Shown in pieces: positions 45,366 to 54,017 of a stretch of 64,000 nucleotides of DNA. Source of the stretch: Azospirillum tabaci (GTDB lineage Bacteria > Pseudomonadota > Alphaproteobacteria > Azospirillales > Azospirillaceae). The notes under the pieces are model-generated. The model saw only the letters and a program-made list of their open reading frames with translations, was not told the DNA's origin and made no database searches. Each line of letters begins with the position of its first letter. Position 1 is the first letter of the stretch. The translations under genes and the position numbers were made by a program. The DNA lies in NCBI RefSeq assembly GCF_014596085.1, contig NZ_JACCJY010000016.1:62001-126000 (forward strand). Reading direction: 5' to 3'.

Positions 45366-46949
45366 TCAAACCCACCAGCATTGTTTGACACCAGTCGCCT
45401 CCAGGCCGGCAAGAATCTCATGGCGGAACATGGAGGCAACGACGATCGCGTCTCCGTCCTCCTGCGCATGCGCATAATCCTCTAACGTCGTCATAGGAAG
45501 ATTGAGAAAACGTCCCGCGCGAAAACTGTCGATCACCCCCAACGGCTCCACGCCGCCCTGTCTCAACCAGGCAATGCAGTCCCGGCCACTCGCCCCGGAA
45601 CCGTAAACGAACACCCTCCGGCTGCCCGCCAACTGTTCCGGATTCTCCAGCAAGGCATGGCGAAGAGCGAAGGGGGCGAAGCCAGCCCGCGGAGACCGGG
45701 CGTCCGATGCCAGCGGTCCGGAAACCATCCAGCGCACCCAATTCCGCACCGACGGTTCCAAGGTCGTCGGAACGCTCACCGTACCTTGTTCGGCGTCGTC
45801 GAGAAGCGCGCCGAGCACCCGTTGCGCCATCTCGGGTTCGCCTTCCCGCTCAAGCCTCAAGGCCGCTGCAACGCGGGTGTCGAAGCGGCGATAGGGGCGC
45901 CCTTCCAACCGCAGGGCCGCTACCCTGACTGTCGGGTCATCGAACGCGCCGACCTCCGCCAACGCATCGTGCAGGTGATCAAGGGCAGCGACGTCGCTCT
46001 CCTCGAAAATGTTTTCGCCCCGTCCGGGCAGATGTCCAGAAAGCGCCTGAAAATACAGCAAATCCACTGGCAGTTCCCGCGCCAGCCGAACGGCGGCTTG
46101 CACGTCCGGCATGGTCCGCTTCATCACGCAATAGGCCCATGTCATGCGCTGAACGTGGCCGGAAACCCGCAACGAGGCAAGGTACCGCATGTTCTCGTGA
46201 ACGCGCTCCCACGATCCGCCGCGCCGGACCGCGTCGTAGGTTGCGCTGGAGCAGCCATCAACGGAAAACACAATGTGCGAGAAGGTGTTGTGGCCGATGC
46301 GCGCCCAAAGGGACGGCCGCAGGGGCAAAAGATTGGTGTGCAGCTCGACGCTGACGCCGTTGTCGACAAGAAGATTCGAGGCTAGAAGCTCGACGACATC
46401 TTTCATGATGAGGACTTCGCCCCAGCCATGCGGGTAAAAGGTTTTGAGCTTTTTAGCGCGAATAAGATCGCGAACCTCTTCGATGTTGGGCTTCGTATGG
46501 CTCCTATCGACCGGGATCTTCTCTTCACGGCAGTGAACGCAATGAAGATTGCAGCCATGATCGATCTCATGGATCAGGGTTCGTACGCCGTAATCGAGAA
46601 CCGTCTTGCCCTCGTTGACCGCCGCTATAACCTCCGGGTCGGTCGGGGGAAGGGCGGGAGGACCATACAGCAAAGAGCAGCTCCGGGTATTGCAGAACCG
46701 CCCGTAGTCTCCAGCCAGGAACGCTTCGCGCATCTGCCGCAGCCGTTCACCGTTCCAGATGCTTTCGATGCTCTGCTCCCGTGAATTGCCGTCCGGCCCC
46801 ATCTCCCGCTGGCGATGGACCGGGCAGGAACAGGCATGGATTGTTCCCGTACGGTCGGCGTTCAGGGTTTGGAACGGGTGATAGCAGCGCAGGGAACGCT
46901 TCAACGTCAGAGGTTCATCGCCCAGCGCTTGCGAGGAAAACCCGTCCAT
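45366..46949 (-). CDS. Radical SAM protein with a C-terminal Rossmann-like domain
   Basis: A 527-residue protein. The [4Fe-4S] motif CNLHCVHC (Cys-x3-Cys-x2-Cys) sits near residue 130, after a Cys-bearing N-terminal part (CYHPF, IHACSCPVHR, FCNTRSCSLLYG) that may bind another cluster, in unusual position ahead of the core. The TIM-like region contains LKTFYPHGWGEVLIM and FSHIVFSVDGCSSATYDAVRRGG. The last 110 residues (SRRVFVYGSGASGRDCIAWLRQGGVEPLGVIDSFRAG) look like a nucleotide-binding Rossmann fold of PglD type. It could modify a sugar or a peptide; no substrate is identifiable. Start is ATG 46949 or TTG 46970. It is the first of two radical SAM genes here and lies in the same direction as the 900-residue protein upstream. 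Confidence 0.8.
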   Translation of the reverse strand: MDGFSSQALGDEPLTLKRSLRCYHPFQTLNADRTGTIHACSCPVHRQREMGPDGNSREQSIESIWNGERLRQMREAFLAGDYGRFCNTRSCSLLYGPPALPPTDPEVIAAVNEGKTVLDYGVRTLIHEIDHGCNLHCVHCREEKIPVDRSHTKPNIEEVRDLIRAKKLKTFYPHGWGEVLIMKDVVELLASNLLVDNGVSVELHTNLLPLRPSLWARIGHNTFSHIVFSVDGCSSATYDAVRRGGSWERVHENMRYLASLRVSGHVQRMTWAYCVMKRTMPDVQAAVRLARELPVDLLYFQALSGHLPGRGENIFEESDVAALDHLHDALAEVGAFDDPTVRVAALRLEGRPYRRFDTRVAAALRLEREGEPEMAQRVLGALLDDAEQGTVSVPTTLEPSVRNWVRWMVSGPLASDARSPRAGFAPFALRHALLENPEQLAGSRRVFVYGSGASGRDCIAWLRQGGVEPLGVIDSFRAGRFLNLPMTTLEDYAHAQEDGDAIVVASMFRHEILAGLEATGVKQCWWV

Positions 46950-47101
46950 CTGTTTCTGTGCCTCTCCCAAAATTCTTTCCAGAAAAGCAAGACGTCCGCA
47001 TCTCCGCCGACGTTGCGTTTCCTCCAGTTAACAAGCTTTTAAAGCTCCCAACAGCGCACCCTGGCGCTCTGCGGCGGTGAATGAGCCGGCAGGCTTCCCG
47101 A

Positions 47102-49804
47102 TCAACCTTTCCGGTGCAGGGCCTCGGCGACCCGCCGCCATAGGCGCTCCGGCGTCGAGTGCCACTTGCGCAGGACCCAAACCGAGCAGGTGCGCAGCCC
47201 CCGGTCATCCTGGGTGACCAGATGCGGGCGGTTCACCGGCCCCGTATCGATCACGCCGACGCGGTCCAGCGTCGCATCGCTGATGCTCCAGTCGAAGCCA
47301 CCAACCGGCTGCAGCCCGCATTCTCCGGACAGGAATGCCGCCGCATCGACCGCCTGGGATGGGGTGAGACAGCCATCCCGTTCCTGTCCATCCAACGCGA
47401 TCTCGATGGACCAGGCAACCCCCCCCCCCACGCTCAGGTGACGATCCAGAGCCTCCAAGAGATCGACCGTCCGGTCAAAGCCCCCGGACAGCAGCGTGTT
47501 CTGTGGAACGACGACGGCGTCCCACGGATCGGCGGCCCTCGCTAGGGCTTGGAAGCCGCCGTGATGGATCGACAGCCGGTCCGCCCGATACAGTCGCCGT
47601 TTCGCCAGCCACAGATCCGTGTCCGGCCGCTGCTCCGGCAAGCCGCCCCCCCCGGCATGAGCGGACCCGACGTCAACGACGTCCACCCCGCCCATGCGCA
47701 GCGACAGGAAATGGCCGAAGCCGTCCGGCGCATCGCTGACAACGGCGCTGCGCACCCCGCTTCCGATCCTGCCGAGGACGTTCAGCCCATGCACCATCTG
47801 CGCCCGCTCCCACACGCCGCGGCTGCGCTTGAAGTAGACGTAGGTGGAACTGCGGAAAGGCAGCCCCTCGCGCGTGAACTCTTCGGCGGCGGCCAGCCAC
47901 CGGGCATCCTCCCAGTCCTCGGCCGCGCAAAGCTTGTTCAGCGCCGGAGCGCCGTCCGGCCGAGCGGCCGTGGCGATTGCCAGGGTGAGCCGGCCACGCC
48001 AAGCCCGGCTTGGACGGCGCTCCTCGACCCAGCGCCGCCGCTCCTCCCGCACCGGGTCGGGTACAGCCGGGTCGGGTGCGTCCAGCAGGGCAAGGACAAC
48101 GGCCGAACAGCGATGGGGAGCGATGTCGGCCGCGCTGTCGGCCGCCAGAACGTGATCCAGATCGCTCCGCGCCATCTCGACCTCCTGGCGCGCGATGGGA
48201 AAGCGCCGCCCGAGGGCGGCCGCAAGACACCGCCCCACCGAATCCGCCTGCTGGTCGATCCGGAACACCGGCCCCCCGGCGCGCACGACCCCATGCCGGA
48301 CGCGCGTGCTGAACATGGTGCGTGTGAAGACGACCCGTTCGGAAAAACGCATGCCAAAGAAGGTGTTGACGACCGACACGCCGATGAAGCGGCGACCGAC
48401 GGGTGCGCCGCTGCACAGGCGCTGCCGCTCCCGCTCCGTCTGCTGGACGAAGAGTCCGTAGACATGCCCCAAGCGCCGGCGCGCCTCCTCCGGCAGTCCG
48501 TCGAAACAGGGGTACGGTTCGCGAGTGAGCCGTTTGTCGTCGAGGGCAAACTCGAACAGGAAGATGGAGGCTCGGCGATCAAGTTCCGCATCGTCCACCG
48601 CGTCCACACGCTCCTGCCCGGAGCGTTCGTTGACGGACCCCAACGGGACGAGGACGTCGTTCCACTGGCCGAGGGCGCGCCAGGCGTTCAGAACGAGGTC
48701 GAACAGGTCGCGATGATTGCCGACGTATCCGAGCACGCTTCCCGGCGGCGCCGTGACCAGCAGATCCATGATATAGGGCAGGACGTGCCCGGCATCGATC
48801 GACAGGCGGAATCCGGCGTCGAAATTGGCGAAGTCGTTCCACGATTCGTAATGGAGACGATCCATGGGCGGCAAGACCGCTTCCAGGACCGCCGGGAGAC
48901 GGCCTGTCGGCGGATCGTCCGCCCGGAACTCCTCCAGCGTCTCGTTCGCCAGCCCCCAACTGCCAGCCTGCCCGTCCAGTTCGGGGGCGGTCACCCCCCG
49001 GATGTAGCGGACCGGGTCGTTCATGACCGTATCTTCCCGGTGGATCGCCGTCGGAAGGCGTGTGTGTCCGCAGTGATAGGCGAGAACCCGGTCGAAGACG
49101 CTCTCCACCCCGCCTCGTAGCCGGTGCAGGCGGTGACAGAGATTCATGTCCACATTCCAGCCGGCCAGCATCTCCTCGTTGAAGCCGTGGATGGCGAAGA
49201 AATCGGCGCGCAACACCATCTGGAAGTCGCCGATGCCGTCGAAGCGGGTCACCGGGTCGGTGTGGACCAGTTCGTTCAGGTGAAGGCCCGAGCCCCAGCG
49301 GCGGAGCGCTTCGACGGCGGCGGACGGATCGCGGCGATCCAACGATTCCCAGAGCGATTCCGGCACTTCGAGGCGGGGATTCTGGTAGAATCCGTCCGGT
49401 AGCCCTTTCCCCAGGTCCGACAGGGACCATCCGGCTTCCCGCCCTACGAAGACCATGTCGGTGTTCGTCGACAGGATCCACCGGTTCCTCGGGTCGGAAC
49501 GGCGAATTCCCACGTTCCGGGCAACGGATTCAATGGTGGCGTAGCTGGTCCGGCCAGCGAAGCGGGCGTGCTGGGCCGGGCGAACCCGGATGACGCGCAA
49601 CCGCCTCCGGCACCGTTCCGTCAAGGTGTCGCGAATGGCTTCAATAAAAGTCGGCAGATCGTCCGGCGTGTTATAATCCACAAAAATGATTTCATCATTC
49701 TCTTCCGTCAGGACTTCGGCAATGCAATTCAGGCTCAAAGCCGCACGCTTGTGAAGGTTATAGCCATGACTATCGTTCCGACCATAGACAACAATTGAAA
49801 TCAT
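47102..49804 (-). CDS. GT2-like glycosyltransferase with C-terminal methyltransferase-like domain
   Basis: A 900-residue protein. The first about 270 residues are GT2-like: MISIVVYGRNDSHGYNLHKRAALSLNCIAEVL, DEIIFVDYNTPDDL, and a WILSTNTDMVFVGR metal-site region, then a GWNVDMNLCHRLHRL motif. The middle is unknown. From about residue 600 to the end is a domain shared with the divergent protein at 49977: PDGAPALNKLCAAEDWEDARW, YVYFKRSRGVWERAQMVHGLNVLGRI, then VVDVGS, RRLYRADRLSIHHGG and DWSISDATLDRV. The pattern suggests a degenerate methyltransferase Rossmann fold with the SAM loop reduced. ATG 49804; the paired gene diverges 172 bases away. Confidence 0.72.
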   Translation of the reverse strand: MISIVVYGRNDSHGYNLHKRAALSLNCIAEVLTEENDEIIFVDYNTPDDLPTFIEAIRDTLTERCRRRLRVIRVRPAQHARFAGRTSYATIESVARNVGIRRSDPRNRWILSTNTDMVFVGREAGWSLSDLGKGLPDGFYQNPRLEVPESLWESLDRRDPSAAVEALRRWGSGLHLNELVHTDPVTRFDGIGDFQMVLRADFFAIHGFNEEMLAGWNVDMNLCHRLHRLRGGVESVFDRVLAYHCGHTRLPTAIHREDTVMNDPVRYIRGVTAPELDGQAGSWGLANETLEEFRADDPPTGRLPAVLEAVLPPMDRLHYESWNDFANFDAGFRLSIDAGHVLPYIMDLLVTAPPGSVLGYVGNHRDLFDLVLNAWRALGQWNDVLVPLGSVNERSGQERVDAVDDAELDRRASIFLFEFALDDKRLTREPYPCFDGLPEEARRRLGHVYGLFVQQTERERQRLCSGAPVGRRFIGVSVVNTFFGMRFSERVVFTRTMFSTRVRHGVVRAGGPVFRIDQQADSVGRCLAAALGRRFPIARQEVEMARSDLDHVLAADSAADIAPHRCSAVVLALLDAPDPAVPDPVREERRRWVEERRPSRAWRGRLTLAIATAARPDGAPALNKLCAAEDWEDARWLAAAEEFTREGLPFRSSTYVYFKRSRGVWERAQMVHGLNVLGRIGSGVRSAVVSDAPDGFGHFLSLRMGGVDVVDVGSAHAGGGGLPEQRPDTDLWLAKRRLYRADRLSIHHGGFQALARAADPWDAVVVPQNTLLSGGFDRTVDLLEALDRHLSVGGGVAWSIEIALDGQERDGCLTPSQAVDAAAFLSGECGLQPVGGFDWSISDATLDRVGVIDTGPVNRPHLVTQDDRGLRTCSVWVLRKWHSTPERLWRRVAEALHRKG

Positions 49805-49839
49805 CGAAGGCCACCAAAAGGAAAAAACGGCGTATTGCT

Positions 49840-49849
49840 ATGCATGCAT
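49840..49849. promoter_or_regulatory. 10-base palindrome in the divergent gap
   Basis: ATGCATGCAT is a perfect palindrome in the 172-base gap between the two divergent glycosyltransferase/methyltransferase-like genes. It could be an operator shared by both, or chance. Confidence 0.2.
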
Positions 49850-49976
49850 CCTGGTGCAGCGCATGATCCGGCGCAACCCCCGTTCGAAGGCAGACAAACC
49901 ATCTTTTGGCTTGACCATCCGCAGCGGCGGTTGAAGGGTGTGCGTGACTGCCGACCAGATGCCCTTGGAAGCACTT

Positions 49977-52370
49977 ATGCCCGTCACACCGCCCCTGAGC
50001 CCGGAAGATCTCGCCCGCTACCGGGAGGCCGAGGTCATCTTCGTCGCGCAGGACGGGTTCAAGCTGGCCCCGGCCCGGGTGCGCTGCTACAGCTTCGCCA
50101 GATTGCTGGAACAGCGCAGCATCCGTGCGGCGGTGTTGTCCTTCTACGACCATTTGGGCGCCGCGGACCAGGGCGGACCGGTACTCGGCATTCCGGAGGA
50201 CGACAAGCTTCGCCTCAACCTGCGGGCGGCGGAGATCCTGTCGCAGAATCCGAATGCCATCCTGTATGTCCAGAAGACCGGCTATCACACGCTGTCCTGC
50301 TTTCTGGCAGCCGCCCGCAACGACAACCCGATCATTCTCGATTACGACGATTATGACGTGGACAACCGGTCGTTTCCACGCCTGGAAGCGTGGCTGCCGA
50401 ACCTGAAGCCCGACCAGCTCCTGGCCAACACGGCGACTCGGGCCGCAGCCTGCGTGGTGTCCAGCCGCCGGATTTTCGACCTCGTAGCGCCACACAACCC
50501 CAACACGCATCTCATCCACACGGTCGCGGACCAGGAAACGTTCCATCCGCGTGGGCGCAGCGCGCCGCGCCGCCGCTTCGGAAACGCCGTCAACATCCTA
50601 TGGTGCGGCGATGTCTGGGGTGACCTGCCGATGAAGGACATATTCTTCGGTGTCGACGCTTTCGCGCTGGTGCCGGCTGGCGTTCGGCGCAACGCGCGTT
50701 TTCACATCATCGGCTTCGGCAAAGCATGGGAAGAATTGAAGCGCCGCCTGCGCCACCGCTATCCGGACATGGACAATCTCGTCTTCCATGAGCATATCCC
50801 ACCGTCCGAGTTCGGGAACGTCCTGGCCGAAATGGACATCGGCATCCTTCCCTACGACGCGAACCCGTTCAACACCGCCAAAAGCCCGACGAAGATGTTC
50901 GAGTACCTGCTGGCCAAGGTGGCGGTCTGCGCCACGCCGGTGGGAGAAGCCGTGCATTGCCTGGAGCATGGCCGGACGGCCCTGTTCGGCCAAGGCCTCA
51001 TGGGTTTTTCCGAACAGCTGGCCCGGCTCATCGCGGAGCCCACGCTGCTTCGTTCGATTGCGGATGCCGCCCACGAGTTGGCCATCGCAAAGTATTCGTT
51101 GCAGGGCGTCGGCAACCGCCTCGTGTCCATCGTCCGTGCGGCCATGGCGCGGCGAGACGGGACGGCTTCCCCTGACGAGAGCGTCGAGGCGTTCGTCCGC
51201 AACGCACTCGGCCGGACCCAACACATCGCCCCTCGGGAGCTTTTCCTGGCACGGCAGGATCTGCACGGGTTGACCAAGGCCCCCGACCTTTCCACCACCG
51301 GGGGGCGGCGCTGGTCCGCGCCGCTCATCGCGATGCTCGGCTGGCCCAGGCTGGCGGACGCCGAGAAAATTCCGGCGGAGCGCGTCGAAGCCCTGCGCGC
51401 CTCGGCGTCCGCGTTGCGGGTGGCTGCGCGCCTACGCCCCGAGATCGCCCTGCCGGGCACGGCGCGGCCGGACGGGCCTCCCAAGCTTTGCAAGCTTGCG
51501 GCGGCAGAGGATTGGGAAGATCCGTCCTGGTTCGCCTGGGTCCGCCGCTTCAAGACAAACTGCTCGACCTTCTACGGAAACGGGACGGATGTGGCGGGCC
51601 CCGATGCCCTGCCGGCCTGCGAGATGGAACGCGACGCCATCTACAGCTACTTCAAGCGCAGCCGGGGAGCGTGGGAGCGGGTGCAGATACTCTACGGGCT
51701 CGACCGACTCGGCTTGCTGTCCGGCGATGCGCGGTTCCTTGTGCTGAGCGAGCATGTCGATGGGTTGTACCTGTTCCTGACGCAATGGAGCACCCGCGTC
51801 GACGTGCTCGACATCGGCGACGAGGCGCCGGCCATGGCCGAGCGCGTCGCCCGCGGCGGCCTGGATCTCTGGCTGCTCCGCCCGCGCCTGTTCGATCGCA
51901 GACGCCTCACCGTTCATCACGGCGCGGTCGAGGACGGAGCGTTCGACGAACGCCGCTGGGACGCGGTGGTTGCGCCGCGCAACGTCCTGTTCAATCCGAC
52001 CTTCCCACGGGTGATGGATTGGGCTGCGCCGCGCCTGACCGATGGCGGCGTTCTCGCGTTCGCCGGCGATGTGCGGCTCAACGCGGGAAGCGACGCCCCG
52101 GGGCTGTCCATTACCACCGCTTTGGAAGGGCTCGGCACCCCGCTTCTTGACCACACAGGGTTCCGCATGCTGGACGGCTTCGACCCGTCGCTCAGCGACG
52201 CCACCCTCGACCGGATGGTCGAGACGGGCGCCGCCGATGCAGAGAATCCCCATTTCATCATCCGCACAGGAAAGACGCTGCACATGCCAGCCGTATGGTT
52301 CGCCCGCAAGAGCGGCAATCACCCTTCCAACGATTGGCACCGCTTCTCTGAATCCATAGCCGGACTGTGA
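49977..52370 (+). CDS. GT4-like glycosyltransferase with C-terminal methyltransferase-like domain
   Basis: A 797-residue protein. Residues about 10-405 look like a GT-B enzyme: EVIFVAQDGFKLAPARVRCYSFARLLEQR, NPIILDYDDYDVDNRSF, NILWCGDVWGDLPMKDIFFG, HEHIPPSEFGNVLAEMDIGILPYDANPFNTAKSPTKMFEYLLAKVAVCATPVGEAV (donor-site Glu-x-Leu region). The C-terminal half repeats the domain of the neighbouring 900-residue protein: RPDGPPKLCKLAAAEDWEDPSW, YSYFKRSRGAWERVQILYGLDRLGLL, VDVLDIG, RPRLFDRRRLTVHHGAV and DPSLSDATLDRM. ATG 49977 has GGAAG 5 bases upstream and is favoured over GTG 49938. Likely sugar transfer coupled to methylation or another modification. Confidence 0.75.
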   Translation: MPVTPPLSPEDLARYREAEVIFVAQDGFKLAPARVRCYSFARLLEQRSIRAAVLSFYDHLGAADQGGPVLGIPEDDKLRLNLRAAEILSQNPNAILYVQKTGYHTLSCFLAAARNDNPIILDYDDYDVDNRSFPRLEAWLPNLKPDQLLANTATRAAACVVSSRRIFDLVAPHNPNTHLIHTVADQETFHPRGRSAPRRRFGNAVNILWCGDVWGDLPMKDIFFGVDAFALVPAGVRRNARFHIIGFGKAWEELKRRLRHRYPDMDNLVFHEHIPPSEFGNVLAEMDIGILPYDANPFNTAKSPTKMFEYLLAKVAVCATPVGEAVHCLEHGRTALFGQGLMGFSEQLARLIAEPTLLRSIADAAHELAIAKYSLQGVGNRLVSIVRAAMARRDGTASPDESVEAFVRNALGRTQHIAPRELFLARQDLHGLTKAPDLSTTGGRRWSAPLIAMLGWPRLADAEKIPAERVEALRASASALRVAARLRPEIALPGTARPDGPPKLCKLAAAEDWEDPSWFAWVRRFKTNCSTFYGNGTDVAGPDALPACEMERDAIYSYFKRSRGAWERVQILYGLDRLGLLSGDARFLVLSEHVDGLYLFLTQWSTRVDVLDIGDEAPAMAERVARGGLDLWLLRPRLFDRRRLTVHHGAVEDGAFDERRWDAVVAPRNVLFNPTFPRVMDWAAPRLTDGGVLAFAGDVRLNAGSDAPGLSITTALEGLGTPLLDHTGFRMLDGFDPSLSDATLDRMVETGAADAENPHFIIRTGKTLHMPAVWFARKSGNHPSNDWHRFSESIAGL

Positions 52371-52580
52371 ACGACCTCATTAATTGCGCAGAAACATTAT
52401 GGATTTCGATCGGCGCCGGAAAGACCGCTTTTCCATTGCTGCAACAGAAGTACAAATTAAGGCGTCATTAACATATTTCTTGTGAACTGGATAACGCATT
52501 TCGCTTCCAAAACCCACACAGGTCCGGCACTGGGTGCCGCAGCGACACCGTCGACAATGAAAAAGGCAAGGGGAAAAGAC

Positions 52581-54017
52581 ATGGACGGCATGGCTCATAG
52601 CGTCGTTTCGCGAAAAGCCAAGCGTGCCCCCCTGTCAGCGCCGATCTCCATCAACCTGGAATTGACGTCCGGATGCAACATACAATGCCGCCATTGCTAC
52701 AATTTCTGGCGTGAGGATCCGGCGAGCTTCAAGGACAGCGTGTCGATGGAAAAAATCGACCGACTCGTCGCGATGATCGTCGCATCGAAGGTCTTCCACG
52801 TCATCCTGACCGGCGGGGAGCCGCTGCTCAATTTCCCTGTCATGGAATACGCCGCGCGCCGCCTGTCGGAGGCGGGGTTGTCGATCAGCACCAACTCGAA
52901 CCTGATGCTGGCGACCCCGACGAAAATGGAGCGTCTGAGGGTGGCGGGGCTGGACCACATTCTGACCAGCCTCAATTCCTACGACCCGGCGACCAACGAC
53001 CACATGATGAACAAGCCGGGCGCGCTGGATCGGATCAAGGAGGGCATCCGCACGACACGCGCCGCCGGCATCCGCGTCAGCGCCAACATGGTCATCTCCA
53101 CGCCGAACGCCGAGCACGTATATGAAACCGCACGGCTTGCGGCGGCGCTCGGCGTACAGAAGATCTTCGCGACGCGGCTCGTCCCGTCGGTCACGGTCGA
53201 GGATCCCCACGGGACGATCCTCGAACTCGATATCGCCGGTGCGCGCCGCGCCGTCGAGGATCTGGCGCGCGCCAAGCGCGATTTCGGCATCGATGTTGGC
53301 ACGCTGATCAGTTATCCCCTCTGTTTTCTGGGCGATCTCGCCACCTATGCCGACTTCGTGGGGCGCGGCTGCCCGGCCCAGACCGGCAACCGCATGGTCT
53401 TGAACGCGAACGGCGACTCCCACGCCTGCACCCATGAAGAGGAAAACTACGGAAACGTCTTCGAGGTGGGGCTGACGGAAGCCTTCGGCCGGATGAGCCG
53501 GTGGCACGACGGCAGCTACCGCTACCAGGGCTGCGCCGGGTGTGCGTACCAGGAGATCTGCGGATCAGGCTGCCGCATGGCCGCGAACTCCTACTATAAG
53601 CGGCGTGACGCCCAAGACCCCCTGTTCGTCGGATTCGACAGGATCGGGGTGCCCTACACGCTCGACATCCCGGCTGAGATCGTCCAAACCGTCGACCGCA
53701 AGGCACAGGTAGTGGTCCCGCCACGCATCCGGTTCCGGCAGGAGGACGGCTATTGCCTGCTGAACGTCCGCTGGGCGAACGCGTTCGCGGTGCCGACCGA
53801 GCTGGCCGTGTTCCTGCGCGAGCAGCAGGCGGCCGGGACCCCGTTCGACATGGATGACCTGCCGGGCCTTGAGGGCCGGCGGCACCTGCTGTACCTGCTG
53901 TTCAAGGATGCCGTCGAACCGGTAGACGACGCGGTCCGCACGCTGCTGCTGGAACGTCCCCGTATGGGCGCTAGCGTCAATCCGTTTGACCTTCCCGACA
54001 GCGCCCTTCGCGTCTGA
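52581..54017 (+). CDS. Radical SAM/SPASM protein with a possible peptide-recognition C-terminal domain
   Basis: A 478-residue maturase-type protein. Radical SAM motif CNIQCRHCYNFW near residue 35, TGGEPLLNFPVMEYAARRL, and a second group of Cys of SPASM type (CAGCAYQEICGSGCRMAANSYY, with an earlier GCPAQ and CTHEEENYGN) that binds auxiliary [4Fe-4S] clusters, as in AlbA, SkfB and PqqE. After about residue 375 the sequence (RIRFRQEDGYCLLNVRWANAFAV, then a helix-rich part with LYLLFKDAVEPVD) has the strand-helix layout of a PqqD/RRE winged helix, an inference. GGGGA lies before ATG 52581. It overlaps the next gene by one base (TGATG) in the same direction. Substrate could be a peptide or a sugar. 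Confidence 0.8.
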   Translation: MDGMAHSVVSRKAKRAPLSAPISINLELTSGCNIQCRHCYNFWREDPASFKDSVSMEKIDRLVAMIVASKVFHVILTGGEPLLNFPVMEYAARRLSEAGLSISTNSNLMLATPTKMERLRVAGLDHILTSLNSYDPATNDHMMNKPGALDRIKEGIRTTRAAGIRVSANMVISTPNAEHVYETARLAAALGVQKIFATRLVPSVTVEDPHGTILELDIAGARRAVEDLARAKRDFGIDVGTLISYPLCFLGDLATYADFVGRGCPAQTGNRMVLNANGDSHACTHEEENYGNVFEVGLTEAFGRMSRWHDGSYRYQGCAGCAYQEICGSGCRMAANSYYKRRDAQDPLFVGFDRIGVPYTLDIPAEIVQTVDRKAQVVVPPRIRFRQEDGYCLLNVRWANAFAVPTELAVFLREQQAAGTPFDMDDLPGLEGRRHLLYLLFKDAVEPVDDAVRTLLLERPRMGASVNPFDLPDSALRV

